A stretch of DNA of 64,000 bases, taken from assembly GCA_007922195.1 (NCBI GenBank), contig ML682008.1:2406552-2470551 (forward strand), given 5' to 3'. The DNA comes from Podocnemis expansa (lineage: Eukaryota > Chordata > Testudines > Podocnemididae). Shown here one piece after another: positions 34,677-46,869 of the stretch (position 1 is its first letter; every line of letters begins with the position of its first letter). Below the pieces are notes generated by a model, which was given only the letters and a program-made list of their open reading frames with translations, was not told the DNA's origin and made no database searches. The position numbers and the translations under genes were made by a program.

Positions 34677-35152
34677 GCAGTAAACTCTTGAGTAAACACA
34701 TAGGGAGATGACAAAAGACAAATAACACCATGTCACCTGTGAGCAACATTTTTCACAAAACAACAAATCAATGTCTGTCCTTGGAGTCCTAAGTCTCAAA
34801 TGAAACCTGCACAACCCCTTCAAAAGATAAGTCTGGGTGCTTAAATTTTCTTGACTAAAAAGAACACTGACTTTATAGAAACGCTGGATTTATGGCTTAT
34901 TAAAACAATATGTAACCCACTAGCAACCTCCCACCTTCTCAAAGTGGCCTTTTATTCCCCCCCCATCCTTTGCTGCTTATGACCTGAGAGGTGTTAGTGT
35001 CCTATTTCACCTTGAATGCTTTCTTGAAATATGTGTCAACTGCTAAGCATTCTCTTCCGCCTTATATTTTGCTGTGACATTCTGAATCCCAGACCTGAAG
35101 AATAGCTCTGTGTAAGCTCAAAAATTTGTTTTTCTCATCAACAAAAGTTAGT

Positions 35153-35195
35153 CCATATAAAAGAGATTTCCTCACTCAACTTGTCTCTCTAAATT
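35153..35195 (-). repeat. PLE-like terminal repeat fragment (second subtype)
   Basis: TCCATATAAAAGAGATTTCC followed by TCACTCAACTTGTCTCTC matches the arm seen at 13,953 and 25,072. Confidence 0.4.
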
Positions 35196-35261
35196 ACTTC
35201 AAACTATTTAGCTGTTGACAAATTGGCAACCAGCTTTACTTAGATCCTCCATGGACTAGCC

Positions 35262-35518
35262 CAGCAGTTGGTAACCCAAAAAATAAGGATCATTTCAAAA
35301 AATCCCTTCAATAGCCAAGTATTTTGAGAGCTGCAGTGAGTGTATCCTCGTGGTAGGGGAGCTGGGCCAGGGCGCCTGCATGGCAGGTGGAGGAGGCCAG
35401 AATCAGAAGTGGGCCACCCGCAGGGTCCCCACTGGGGCAAAGGGGCTGGAGCCCAGAGCTGCAAGGGGGCAACTAAAGAACTGCATGCAGCTCCAGAGCC
35501 ACAGGTTGCCAAACCCTG
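35262..35518. mobile_element. Short hAT element related to the 21,242 copy
   Basis: Begins CAGCAGTTGGTAACCC. Its right end AGAGCCACAGGTTGCCAAACCCTG, reversed, reads like the left end of the 21,242 element (CAGG..TGGCAAACCTGTGGCTC). Flanks GACTAGCC and AACTAACT agree at 5 of 8, all differences being transitions, consistent with an old target duplication. Confidence 0.65.
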
Positions 35519-35703
35519 AACTAACTAATAAAGGCAAATTTAAAACTGAAATGCAATTTACACATAGTGTGAAGCAGAGATAGTCGAGAAGTGGATAGCA
35601 GCCCACATCCAGCCCACCAGAAACTTTCGAATAGATTTCAAAATCTCTTAATTTACTCAATATTATTATTTTTATTAATTTCTTTAGAGTCTGGATCTCA
35701 GCT

Positions 35704-35961
35704 CAGGAGCGTTGCCGCCCCAGGGAAAGACCCAGGGCGTGGGCCCAGGCCTTGTCCCCTGGCCACTGGCCCCGCACCCCGTGGCCCTGATTCTCCGCCT
35801 GGGCCTGATCCGGCCTCTGGGTCCTGCCACCATCATCCTGGCCCCGGATCCCTGGCCACGGGCGGGGCTGGGAGAGGCAGGGGCTGGCCCGGACATTTTG
35901 GGGCACTGGCACTGGGACTTGGGGCATGTGCCCTGTGTACCAGACACCAGCAACACCCCTG
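35704..35961. mobile_element. GC-rich hAT-like element (family D, copy 1)
   Basis: Begins CAGGAGCGTTGCCGCCCC and ends CACCAGCAACACCCCTG, inverted over about 12 bases. It is very GC-rich with several CpG. Copies at 36,262 and 62,964 share CCCAGGGAAAGAC, GGGCCCAGGCC and GGCACTGGCAC words. The flanks do not match, unlike copy 3. The 158-codon + and 90-codon - frames covering it are compositional. Confidence 0.68.
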
Positions 35962-36261
35962 CAAAGAGGATTATACGTGGAAGTACAAAGGGGATATTAA
36001 CTGGAAAATGAATATGAACTGGATTAGAAACGGGTCTGTGAAGGGCACCAGGAATAGATGGTTGTGAATGGGAGAGGCATTATGAATGAGAGAATGACCT
36101 GGAATCGAAAAACAGCCTAGCTGGAAAAAGGGAGACAAACAGAAATACCGAAAAAGAGTAGTAACATCAATACTAACTAACAACTGCGATATATTGTCCA
36201 GCCTGTTCATGTAACCCAATTCCTGTTCTCTGCTCTAATCAGTAGGTTTTCAGCTTCATTC

Positions 36262-36455
36262 TAGAGCAGTGACCTTGGAGCAGGAAAGTCTCTGCCCAGG
36301 GAAATACCTGGGACATGGGCACAGGCCCCCCCTCCCTGGCTATGATCTGGCACCAGGGCCCTTTCTGGTGTCAGGCTCCTTCCACTGCCAGCCAGGCCCT
36401 GGAACCCTGGCCGGGATGGGTCCAGGAGAGTTGGGCGCCACCTCAAGAACTTGGA
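36262..36455. mobile_element. GC-rich hAT-like element (family D, copy 2, truncated)
   Basis: Shares CCCAGGGAAATACCTGGGAC, ATGGGCACAGGCC, CTGGTGTCAGGCTCC and GGTCCAGGAGAG with copies 1 and 3. The right end is degenerate or lost. Non-coding. Confidence 0.55.
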
Positions 36456-36885
36456 GCACTGTTGGCCATCTAGGAAAAAGCACTATGTAGTTATCATAAT
36501 GATATCGATATTTGCAGCAGTTAGTGCAGGCAGGACCATCCTAGTCCACTGACTGTAAGGCCCTGCAGGGTATGTCTGCAAGATCAATAAAAGCACTATA
36601 CAGAATGTTTGTATCAACCCTTCATCAACTTGCCTTTTATGCCAGGGAATATTTCTTAACAGTCATAAAAATGAGACTGTGATGCAACACTAAAGCATCC
36701 CCAGTTTGGGTTCCTGTTCTTTGCAATTGCTCTGTGACAATGACACAGTCCAGGCTCTTGGGCCCCATGTAGCTCTTTGGGCCATGTAGGTGACTACTGC
36801 AATACTCATTAATTGGATAAAGAACTTTTCTCTGTCTGCTTGACTTCTAGCAGTCCTGAAATCCTTCAGTGAAGCAGGAACTGGA
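36456..36885. other. Non-coding stretch
   Basis: Nothing recognised beyond ordinary sequence. Confidence 0.4.
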
Positions 36886-36888
36886 TAG

Positions 36889-37280
36889 AGCCAGCTCTAG
36901 CAATGAGGCAGTGTGGCACTGACTCGGGGCTTCAAACTGTAGGAGTGCAGGGAGCAGGGCGGGCTGGTCCAGAAGCTGGGTCCTGCACTCCCGTCCCTCC
37001 CCTGAGCCAGCCACTCCTCACCCCCGGGTGGAGTGGGCCAGCCCATGAAGCAGACTGTGCTGTCTAATCCCACCTGTGGGCTGGCCATCCCCACCCCTAT
37101 GGCTGAAGAGCCGGCCCGAGGAGGGGTGGGAGAGCAGAGCCAAGCCTCTGGGCTGGGCCGGCTGTTCCCCATCCTGGGGGCGCAGCAAGCTGGTCCAGAG
37201 CAGCAGCGAGGTTCTGCTCCCCCCCCCCCCCGGGGTGCAAAAGCTGTCTTGTGGTGCTACAACCCCTTGAGCCAGCCCTG
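36889..37280. mobile_element. GC-rich hAT-like element
   Basis: Left AGAGCCAGCTCTAGCAATGAG and right CTTGAGCCAGCCCTG match the GGCTGGCTC-type ends and GC-rich interior of the elements at 3911 and 31,033. A C tract lies at 37,207-37,220. No clear target duplication. Overlapping frames of 60-105 codons on both strands are compositional. Confidence 0.55.
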
Positions 37281-38438
37281 GAAGTGAGGGGGAAGAGAAA
37301 AACACTCTTCTCTTTTCCTAGTTGCTTGGAGAAGGATGTGAGAGGGAAAACATTGCTCCAAAACTGTAGCACTCCATCAGCATAAGGTGGAGATGCATCA
37401 CAATGACACAACATGAGGATGCAAAAAAAACCAGTGGGGTGTTACCAAGTCATGGCACAATTATTTTGTGCGCTTCTGCTCCTCCATTTGATAATGATGT
37501 CGCTCTCCAATGTGTTCAGGCTAACTGATGTTGTAGAAAATCCATAAAGGAAATTGCTGTAGGCCTACATCCTCAAAGCTATTTAAACTTCTAAGTTCGA
37601 AGATCTGGACGCTATGAAGCTAACTAATTTTAGAAAAGCCTCCATACCAATAGGCTGCAGGATGGATGTAACATTGTTGGTAAACTCCATATAGGACAGA
37701 CTGTCTGCAAAGCTCCACAAGCAACTAAAGCCGTGCTAATAACACTTTATATAACCAGTGATAAATTTGTGCCAGGATTTGCCAGGGCTGATCCCCAGCA
37801 TCTCTTGGCATGTCAGTTCATAGCCCTCATACCTCTGGCTGCTGCATAAGTAATGAAAGCCAAAAAAAACAAAAAACAAAAAAAAAAAAAAGAAAAAAAA
37901 ATGCTTGATACCTTGCACCTAATTGCTTGAGCCCTGACACAGCTCTCCTTACAAATTTATCACTGTATGTAACCCTTTCCTCCTAAAGGATCCCCCAACA
38001 CACTTTGTAATCTGATAAATTGCGGTCACTTCACCCAGTGCTAAAAGGCAGCCAGAAATAGGATGAAACACAGCAGCTGTTTAACAGTACAGAGCCATAT
38101 TATACAACAGATTAGGAGAGAAAGACAGAAAGTGAGGAGACTTACATATAAGTCCAGGAATACACTCAAGAATGTGCTTAAATGTTTTCCTGGATCAGGG
38201 CCTTAGGGTCTAGTTTTCAAGGTGAAATGTGGACCTGAGATTAGATGACAGGTGCAAATCCAATTAGCTGCACCTCTAAGTATATGACTTTTGGTGACTA
38301 TCAGGTAGCTAGAAGAGCAGGCATCTAGATTTACACTTGTGGTTCACTTTCTCAAGCTGTTTTCAAAAATTTGTCCCAAATTACCTCCCCTGGAAACAGC
38401 AGAAGGAATATTAGGTAGGTTTTATGTTATACTATGAC
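37281..38438. other. Non-coding stretch with A-rich tract
   Basis: A tract of A with scattered C/G lies at 37,863-37,902. A partial palindromic repeat (CAAGAATGTGCTTAAATG...TGGATCAGGGCC) lies at 38,150-38,206. No gene is supported. Confidence 0.45.
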
Positions 38439-38445
38439 CCACATT

Positions 38446-38583
38446 CCAAAGGGATAGCTATGTTAGTCTAGTCCAGCAAAACATGCAAGGAGTCTGGTGG
38501 TACTTTTAAAGACTAATGGATTTATTTCTTGCATGAGCTATCATGGGAGAGAACTGCACTTCGTCAGATGCTTGACGAAGGAG
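38446..38583 (+). repeat. PLE-type terminal repeat with 7-bp TSD
   Basis: Contains AGGGATAGCTATGTTAGTC, AAGGAGTCTGGTGGTAC, AAAGACTAATGGATTTATT and CTGCACTTCGTCAGATGC. CCACATT flanks it (38,439-38,445 and 38,584-38,590). Confidence 0.72.
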
Positions 38584-39560
38584 CCACATTGTAATTTGGC
38601 CACGATATCTGAGTCAACAACTTTGCTCTTGGCGGGGGGTGAGGGGGTGCAATGGAATCATTAGTAACTCCAAATGCTCAAGACTTCCATCTCTTCTGAA
38701 AGATGGCACCACAGGTCTCTGGCACAGGCACCATGCTACGATATTAGTGCAATACTTTCTCAGAAAATTGTCAACAGTTCTTACTGTAGCATCTGGGTGT
38801 TTCCTGGAACTTTTCCAACCATTTATATCCCAGTCCAGCCAGGTGGCTTAGTTTGTGATCAAGAATGAGGTGATGAAACTGAGCCAATCTAGAGTGAAAG
38901 TAAAAGCATACAAAAGTTAATTGTTCTTACCACACAGTTTTATTTATAGAACTATATAATGTTCAATGGAGCATTGAGAGCCATATAACGAACCCACTAA
39001 TTTCAGGTGACTAGCTGCTGAATTGTCTATACTTCAGAGTTTTTAAAGCATATTGAAACAGAGAATGTATTTCAAGCTGTAGAGCTCTACATTAAGGATG
39101 AGAAAAGGAAGACAAGCAATTACCTTAATAGTCAAAATAAGAGCATTGAAAAACAAAACAAGTTAATCACTGAAATACCAAACAACCCAGTCATGCATGA
39201 TAAAATCTTGCTCTCAGGGCAGAGGTGCTCTTGTAAAACCAGTCTCTGTCCTTTCCAGAGCAAGTAATTTGACTCCCAAGATAATATTTTGCCTCTGCAC
39301 TGCACAGCATCAGAATGAATCCTCTCTACACCACTTAAGTCCCTATTAAACTCTTCCGAGCAGGTAAGTTATTCATAAGCCCTTTGCTAGTCCAAGATGA
39401 TGTATGTCATTCTACTATTGTAAATCCAATGATGATATGTCTACCTAGAGATTTGATCCAAGAATCATTAAAATAAATAGTTTATTGAGTATACAGCTAT
39501 GAATCTTTATACTAAAAAATACATAAGACAAATGAAAAACAAATAGAAATTTCACTTTGG

Positions 39561-39686
39561 ATGCAATTCAACAAGGTGCTTAAGAACTTGCCTACCTTGT
39601 AATACCTGACTCACTGTAGTTAGTGGGACTACTCACGTGCTTAAAATTTGGCAGGTGCTTTATGGACCTTGCTGAATCAGTGCCAT
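39561..39686. repeat. Palindromic short repeat (TTCAACAAGGTGCTTAAG type)
   Basis: ATGCAATTCAACAAGGTGC, then AAGAACTTGCC; after TAGTGGGACTACTCACGTGC the pattern returns inverted as GGACCTTGCTGAATCAG. Same family as 24,661 and 45,081. Confidence 0.65.
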
Positions 39687-40602
39687 TTTTTAAAACTATG
39701 GGACAGATTCTGATTGATAGATATGCTGGAAAGAGATATCAATTAACTAAATCTTTACTCATATAAGTGGACATTCAGACCTTCTACATGCCAGCTGCTC
39801 AGCCAGTTAAAAGGCTGTTTGGTTTCTTGCTCTTGAGGCACACGCTAAATACAATCATTGCTTTCTAGGGAAAAGAGCTCACTTTTTCATGAGCTGTTTC
39901 ACAATCCTTGCATCAGTGTTCTGTCATACCCTGCAGTTTGCCCATTAACACCGATTTAGTGCACAACTAGATTTTGATGGACTCTTTCTGCCATTGCCTC
40001 ATTTTTATTTACATTATTTATTTTATATTTGTTTAAATTTAAACTTTTTTTATACAAAACGATAATTCATTTTGTAAATGAAATCAGCATGGCCTGAAAT
40101 AGGACACATTAATATGGCATTTGACCTAGCTCAAAGTTCAGGTGCTTATAAAAACAAATTTGAGGAGGAACACTAAGTCCAACCCCTCCTATGCTTTTTA
40201 GGCAATTTACAATTATGGAAATACTTCCAACTTTATAGTCAATTTGGAGTGAAAGTGATCAGGGTTCTGGGCACGTGCTCTGTATAAAGGGAATTTCCAA
40301 ATAGAAGTTCTTTTTACAACTGAACTGCATGTGCTCCCATTTATTTGATTCTGTATATGTTCCAAATAAGAACTGCCCATTTATATTTTAAACTTCAAAA
40401 TACTGCCTTTATTTAAACTTGTAGCTAATAAAAAAAACATCTGTACCATAATTACAATCAGTCTGTTCAATTTGTATTGTATAAATATATGCATTATGTA
40501 ATTGATCTCTATATTTATTACTCTTTCCATTTCATAGTACACATATTACTATTTTTTTCCCATAGGTAGGGGTTTAAGCCATAATGTATTATGATAAATA
40601 TG

Positions 40603-40634
40603 TTTATGTATGTATATATACACACACACACACA
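40603..40634. repeat. (TA)n(CA)n microsatellite
   Basis: TGTATATATA followed by CACACACACACACA. Confidence 0.9.
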
Positions 40635-40671
40635 ATTACTTTGGTTTGGCCAATAGAATTTTAAACTGTAT

Positions 40672-41057
40672 GGCTATGTCTACACTAGCAATTTAGGTCA
40701 AATTAGGGAGGCTTAATTCAAACTAAATTAGTCCCTGTCTACACTAGACTTTCATTAACTTGAATTAAGAAATTCCTTAATTTGACTTAATGAAAGCTTA
40801 ATTTGAATTAATAAGAACCACCTGTTAGTTTGAACTACTCCTTAATTCGACTCCTTAGATCCGGTGTAAACCTGGATTAACCCTTAATTCAACTTTATTA
40901 AGATTGAATTAAATGCAGTTAGGTTGAATTAACAAAGTGGACTAATCTGGCTTAACTATCAATTGACTTAGTCCACTTTGTTAATTTGACTTAATAAGGT
41001 CGAGCTTAGTTCAAATTAAAGTTGAACTAATTAGTTCTAATTGGTATGGACGTAGCC
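40672..41057. mobile_element. Palindrome-rich Harbinger-type MITE (family B) with TAT TSD
   Basis: Begins GGCTATGTCTACACTAGC and ends TGGTATGGACGTAGCC, with TAT at 40,669-40,671 and 41,058-41,060. The interior repeats TTGAATTAA / TTAATTTGACTTAA palindromic words in both orientations. No coding capacity. Confidence 0.8.
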
Positions 41058-41060
41058 TAT

Positions 41061-41830
41061 GAGTACAACATTCTGACCTGGGACAGGGTTTACCTTGTCT
41101 TTACACCCCCAGAAGCCCCCATCATATTACATCCTGCCCCAAGAAGTAGTGACCTAGGAGAAAAACCGCAGTAAAAGTGGTTTCTCCAAACCTTCCTAGA
41201 GAGATATCTCTGGAGCATTCTTTTTGAAATCCACAATGATGTGGTCCTTCAAGGGCTAACGGCGATACTAACAGACAAGAAGGGTCCTGCTGGCTCAGAT
41301 AACAGAAGCTGCAGATCCTCAACAGTTCAATTCCTGGTTGGGCTTAGAGAAGGGTGCTTCCCTCTGGTAAAGAAGCCCAACAATTAGATAGTTTATGACT
41401 GGTTTTCAGTGACAGAAGGGCTCAAGGGAACTGGCTGTGACATAGAGGTGGAGATAAAGGGCCTAACAGAAAGAGTACCAAGGAAATAGTAGCAAAGGCA
41501 TGGAGTAAGCACTGTGTGGAAGCTGTGTGTAGGTTCCCTGGGTTGAAACCTAAAATAGTCGATGAGCCTGGGATCCACTATCAGACACAGGTAAAGGGCC
41601 CGGAAGGGGATGGAGAGCTTGACCAAACAATGCAAAGGGCCCAGCGTCTGGGCTGATGACAGCAGTGAAGTCAAATAGCCCATTTGTTTATGGAACTCTG
41701 TAATACTCTGGAAAGGGTTCATTCAGTCTTTTGATTTGGCAGGAGAGCCAAGCTATTTAAAGCCTGCCAAGGTGGGCCAGCAGTCTATAAAGGGTCCCAG
41801 GGACAAAAAAAGGACTGTGCATCCACACCC
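41061..41830 (+). repeat. Possible LTR-retroelement leader or unclassified repeat
   Basis: A GC-moderate block with AAGGGCCTAACAGAAAG, AGGTAAAGGGCCCGGAAG and a late CTATTTAAAGCC / TCTATAAAGGG pair resembling core-promoter motifs near 41,752 and 41,785. I infer an old retroelement but see no ends, protein domain or primer-binding site. Confidence 0.25.
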
Positions 41831-43275
41831 AGCCACTTGCAGATGCTCAAGAGGTAAATGCTCCTTTACACATATGCCCTCATTGCTCATACATATGTGC
41901 CCATTGTTCATTCCACATACACATGAAACCAGATCATGGTCCCATCATGATGATTCAGTCCTTCCTTCTGATTTATTTGAGGGAAGGATCAGGCCCAATT
42001 GTGTCTGCATAGTTAAAGCAGAAGTTAGTTTTCACAGTTTAATTGCAAATTTTAAGAACCGATTTCTGTCCTTAATTCTTAATTTTTTCTTCCTCCCACC
42101 ATCCAGCTTCAGTTATTGTACATCCAATTTGATGAGGCTCTGCATAGGCCTGCCCAATCTCAGAAAGGGGAAGTATATTGTCTTGACTGATCATGATTGT
42201 GTTATGCCTGTCTCATACTCTTTATGCTGCCAATAGGGCCTAATTCAAAATCCTTTACCTTCAGCTGCCATCTTTTGACTGACTTCAGTGAGCTTTCAAC
42301 TGGACCTATAGAAAGCGGTTGACCTTGATCACATTCAAGACTTGACCCATGTGCTAATGTTTAGCCTTGCTCACACAGTATCCATAGTTTAACTTTCCAC
42401 CATCACAACTGAATTTAACAGGCAATCAAGCATTTCCTGTGGTGTGGAACACCCTCTGTGCAGAGAGTCTTGAAGGTGCTGAGTGCGCTCAAATCCTAAT
42501 GAAGTCAACGTAAAAGATTCTGTTGCCAGTTTATACTAGAGTAGATCGGCACAGCTTCAGTGAAGTCAATGAAGGGACTTCATATTAATACTAAAGTGTT
42601 CTGCTCCCGAAGTAGCTGATTTTGGTTTCAGAAGGCAATCATTATCTCATAGGAGGTGCTTAGCACCTTCTAGGTTTAATCTGTATATTCTAGATTCCAA
42701 CAGCTTTCTCACATTGAGTGTTAGCTTACTCTACCAGTAAGCGCTGATCAAACTGTTTAGAATGAAATGGTGGTGGTTGTTGAAAAGTGACAAAAGAAAG
42801 TTAATATTTTAGCTTCCTAGGGGGAAAGAATTGGTGCCTTTTTGAAGTATTTTTTCCATACTTTTCTGATAAAAAATGCTTTTCAGTTAACAGAAATGTT
42901 AGAAACATAAAACAAGTTTTGTATGCTTAAAAATTAATAAAAGCTTACATTCAGGACAATTTCTCAAAGACCCTTTTATGGTTATAGTAACACCTAAACT
43001 ATATGCTAAATGTAATTATACCTGCTTTTGTTGTTTACAGGTTTAGTGTATGGTGCACAGGCACTTAACTTTACAAAATTTTGTTCTTTGTAACAGCAAT
43101 GCCTACAAACTACTGAGAAAACATTTTGCAAGGGAGGGAAGGGGGGGTGAATGATGATAAGCAATACTCCTACCAAGAGTTTTTCACTAGAGAGGGAAGA
43201 TATCATATTTCTTGTTGTGTTTCTTACACAAGTTGTGAGAAGGGAGGAGAGAAAAAGGAAGTTAACTTTTAACTA
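41831..43275. other. Non-coding stretch
   Basis: The 166-codon + frame at 41,736-42,236 spans the end of the preceding block and unique sequence. It shows no domain or signal sequence, and its second half is composition-driven, so I do not call it a gene. A GCTTCAGTGAAGTCAATG fragment lies near 42,555. Confidence 0.45.
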
Positions 43276-43460
43276 AAACAAACAAGGAGTCTGGTGTCAT
43301 TTTTGAAAGCTAACAAATTTATTTATCGCCTGATCTTTTGTGGGAGCAAAATCCTATTTCATTAAGCATTTGAAGATGGGAAACTCACAGAATGTGAGCA
43401 AAATAAATGCAAGGCAGTGTAAATCATAGGATCAGTCAGATAGTTACAGCAAATCAAAGC
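43276..43460 (+). repeat. PLE-type element, 3' portion
   Basis: AACAAGGAGTCTGGTGTC, GAAAGCTAACAAATTTATTT, TTTGTGGGAGCAAAATCC and TTAAGCATTTGAAGATGG, continuing into AAATCATAGGATCAGTC as in the 18,822 copy. Confidence 0.62.
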
Positions 43461-45080
43461 AGTTGTTTGAAGTCAAATGGTGGAGTATGGCAATTACTTG
43501 GGAGCCAGGGAGGGAAGGAAAGCAAAGTTACTGGTTTTAATGGGAAAAAAAAATCCATACTCTCTATTCAGCCCCAAGGTGGAGTAGCCATCTTGTTTAC
43601 AGGATAGCAAAGCCTGCCTTTGCAGCAACCCCCATATCATAGTAACCTGTGGCTTAGGCAGTGGACTAATGCCCATTTAATTGTTATTCTCCTACACTCC
43701 CCCATTCTTTCTTTCAAAAAAGTGCCCAGCACCCCCTCTTCCTGCACACTAGCCCAGAGCCCTCGAGTCCAGGAGGCCTTGGCGGCAGCTTGACTCATGC
43801 CTTAGTTCACTGATAAGGTTTAAAGTTAGATAATGGCTTGTGTGCTCCGCTGAAGCGAGGTTTGAAGTGGGATCTGCATCATTTTATGCAGCCTGGTAAA
43901 CTGATACAGTTACACCAGTTCAATGGGCAATATCTCAGACACTGCTGTGCTCTATTTTGAGCTGTAGCAGACTTTGACTCCGTATATGCACATTCTTTGG
44001 GGATCCTGGTTCCATACACCTGCAAAGTTGTTTGCATTTTATTCCCTGTATTTATTGTGCTTTTGTTCTATTTGTTTTGATTGCATTGCATTTGTTTTTA
44101 TTCAGTTGTACAGTGCCCCAAGTATTTTAGAGACGGGAGCAATATATACATAAATGTTTCATTATTATTCTATTGGAGTCTGTAGGATCAGGAAGTGGTC
44201 TGTGGAACTTTTCCAGATGTTAAACACAGCTCTGAATTGGAGAAGGATGGAGTGGGGGAATTGTTATGGAAAGAGAGTGCAAAAGAAGCAGCAATAGAAA
44301 ATGAGAAGCAAGTTAGAACTATCCAAGGAATAGCTTTTCCACCTTCTTCTTTATGCAGAATATAACAGCACTAACACAGAAGGGTATAACATTGTGAAGA
44401 AAAGTTTAATTTAGCTGCTGATCATAGTCCTAAATTTTAACTGTCAGCAGCCAATCCAAGATTCATTAACATTATCAGGGAAGTGGGAGAGTAAAGGACA
44501 CATGTGTAAGAGCTGTTTCTGTGGCTGACAGCCTTCACACATGATTTCCATTCTGATGAAATATCATTTCCTATGAACATGTTCAAAACAGCTGCTTCAC
44601 TTGGAGCCCACTTCTAAGGTGGGGTAGTTTTATAATAGTGGGAAGACTGGGGAAAACATTAAGCTAACTTGAAAGAAAGGTTGATCATTTGGCAACATTA
44701 AAAAGGCCTCCAGAAAATGAGTGTGTATCTACTGTGGGATGAAATAAGAAAATGGAAAAGGACTATTCAGGGATGGGAATACAAACCTTTCTATTACAAA
44801 TGAGCTTTTGAGCCTCCATTGTACTGGATCACTGAGATAAAATCTGGTACATACTTATGAGTTTATTGTCAAAACCCTTTCAACAGTAAGATCTGAAATT
44901 CCATAGTGTATTTCTCCTGACCATTAGTCCCCTAGGCACTTCTTCAGCAAGAGCTGGTTGGGCAATTCATAATGAACTGAAATCAACCCATTTTTCATGA
45001 ACTGTTCACAAGCAATCTGCCTTCATGACTTTCATCACTCTGATTTTTTTTAAATGTATCTTACAAGCAAAATTGCAGTC
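43461..45080. other. Non-coding stretch
   Basis: A 60-base piece near 43,596-43,655 (TTTACAGGATAGCAAAGCC...) resembles 58,950-59,010 (TTTACAGGATAGCAAGGCT...), probably an unnamed dispersed repeat. At 44,090-44,165 TTGTACAGTGCCCCAAG suggests a LINE tail. No gene is supported. Confidence 0.4.
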
Positions 45081-45193
45081 TATGGCCCTAACTCAGCAAG
45101 CTACTTTAGCATGCGCCTAACGTTAATCCCTTCACAGTTAATGGGATTCTTAATCACATGCTTAAAATGTTACAGGACCTTGCTACATCAGGA
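45081..45193. repeat. Palindromic short repeat (same family as 24,661)
   Basis: GGCCCTAACTCAGCAAGC, TAGCATGCGCCTAACG, then TTAATGGGATTC, ATGCTTAAAATG and inverted CCTTGCTACATCAGG. Confidence 0.65.
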
Positions 45194-46869
45194 CTTTGTT
45201 GCTGTGAGAAGCCCTCTCAATATTTTATATCAATATCATGCACTAGGATAATTTAACATATGGTGTTGTTTCTGTTCCCTTACTGAATGACCTGACATAT
45301 GCTAAACTTCTGCAGCCATTAATGAATGTTATTAATTCTCTAAGTGAAATCTTCTTTGTGATTAAATGGCTCTTGGTTATGAGCCCATGACTTTCTCTCC
45401 ATGAACACTCACATGAAAATGTCATGCTCAAAGATGTTTGCATAAAAGCAAATTAAAGATGAAAACACTTCTACTGTGCCCTTCTTTTCCATCTATGTAT
45501 TCTCCAAGACTAGAAATCAACTCTACTAAAAAAAAAAACAAAAAAAACCCCCAAAAACCTCACACTTTAGTTTTTTAGTGAAGTGGTGAAACAGCACAAG
45601 AGAAAAAAATTGTAAAAGAAGCTGAATTCATTTAGATTTCTCCAAAATTTTTTATCAACATTTCTTCATATTTGGGAAACCACTTCCCTTTTGAATGCTT
45701 TCCTGATTTTAAGGTCAGAAACTTTTATGAAAGGCCTACAAACATGACTGAAGCTGAATAGAATCATATTTGCTGAATATGTTCAGGAGAGTAGGTAGAT
45801 TTACTGTAGCAGAAGTGGAGAGGGAAAATCTTAATGGAAGGTGAAATGTAGGTATGTTTTGTATGGAGATGCCACTGAAGTGCTACATTGTCAGGTGTCA
45901 GGACCCAAATACTCCTAAAGTGTAATGGTGGTATTTCAAGAAGTGCTCAGCATTGAAGAAACCAAGATGATGTTAACAAGAAGTTGCTGATAATTGCATA
46001 GGAGCTGAGTTAGGCCACCTCAGAGTAAATCTCAGTTTTTGTTAATCTCATTTTAAGTGATGGTGTTTGGGTTTTACTCAGCTCATTATAGACACGGGCA
46101 CTAGGATTGAAATCCAAAATTAATCATCACTGTCTCAGAAATAAAGTTTTCACATCTAAGGTTTTAGCTGAGCCAATCTCTAGGTCTGAGCGAATAATTT
46201 ACTGTTCCTTAGTGACTCAAAGTATATAGAGTGGGTGGATCAGTTTAGGTAAAATAAGACACAGATGGTCTTCACCCAAAACTTGAACCAGCCCTGAACA
46301 ATAATCTTTTTTGCAACTAGATTTCATGGCCTTCTCCCCCACATTTTTAAAAAAAAAAATTCTAAATCCTTGGATTTTCAGGTTCCAAGCAGCAGATGAA
46401 GTTCTGAAACACGTCAAAGAAATGCTTTTGTTACAGTGTCTCCTGACTGAAGGCAGGACTGAAATCTCATAGAAAAACCTGTTCTCCTGGTATTTTTATT
46501 TTCTAACTGTAGCAGGAGTTTCAGATAATTTGTATTAAAGTTTTCTTATTCTTTCTCCATGAGCAAAGTGTGCTTTTGCTCTAAAATTACTTTTTTATTT
46601 CAGATTAAATGAAATAGGAAGAAATAACACAAGGTAAGGTGATCATTCTTTGCTATAAGGTTCCCTTTATAAAAGGTTTATAAAGAGTTAAATGATTAAT
46701 GCATGTAGATGCAAATTACACACATGGGCAACATTTTTAGATGGCTATTGGCATATCAGTAGAAAGTATAGTAAGTGGTAGAAGATATAATAAGCTTAAG
46801 CAACAGTTATAATCAACTTATTGCTATATGGGATTCAATTACAATTAATTAACAATTCACTGCAAGCTA
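45194..46869. other. Non-coding AT-rich stretch
   Basis: A-rich tract at 45,530-45,560. No repeat with clear ends, no exon-like block. Confidence 0.45.

Larger units (their letters stand above)
38584..40670. other. AT-rich, largely repeat-free non-coding stretch
   Basis: One of the quieter parts of the window. No coding frame or element with clear ends except the palindromic repeat at 39,561-39,686 and a TA/CA microsatellite at 40,603-40,634. An unusually AT-rich block (39,990-40,070) contains TTTATTT/TTTAAATTTAAAC words. Confidence 0.45.

Noticed and set aside
35591..36067. 158-codon + strand frame in a CpG-rich patch that could look like a first exon in a CpG island
   Set aside because: The patch is a hAT-like repeat with inverted ends and two further copies in the window. 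The frame runs past the element into unrelated sequence.
36868..37288. Exact 8-bp TSD for the GC-rich element near 36,890
   Set aside because: CAGTGAAG and AAGTGAGG can be paired at 6 of 8 only if the right end is shifted by one base, so I left the TSD unassigned.
41736..42236. 166-codon + strand open frame
   Set aside because: It crosses from a GC-moderate repeat-like block into AT-rich unique DNA with no recognisable domain. Length alone is not convincing in 64 kb scanned over six frames.
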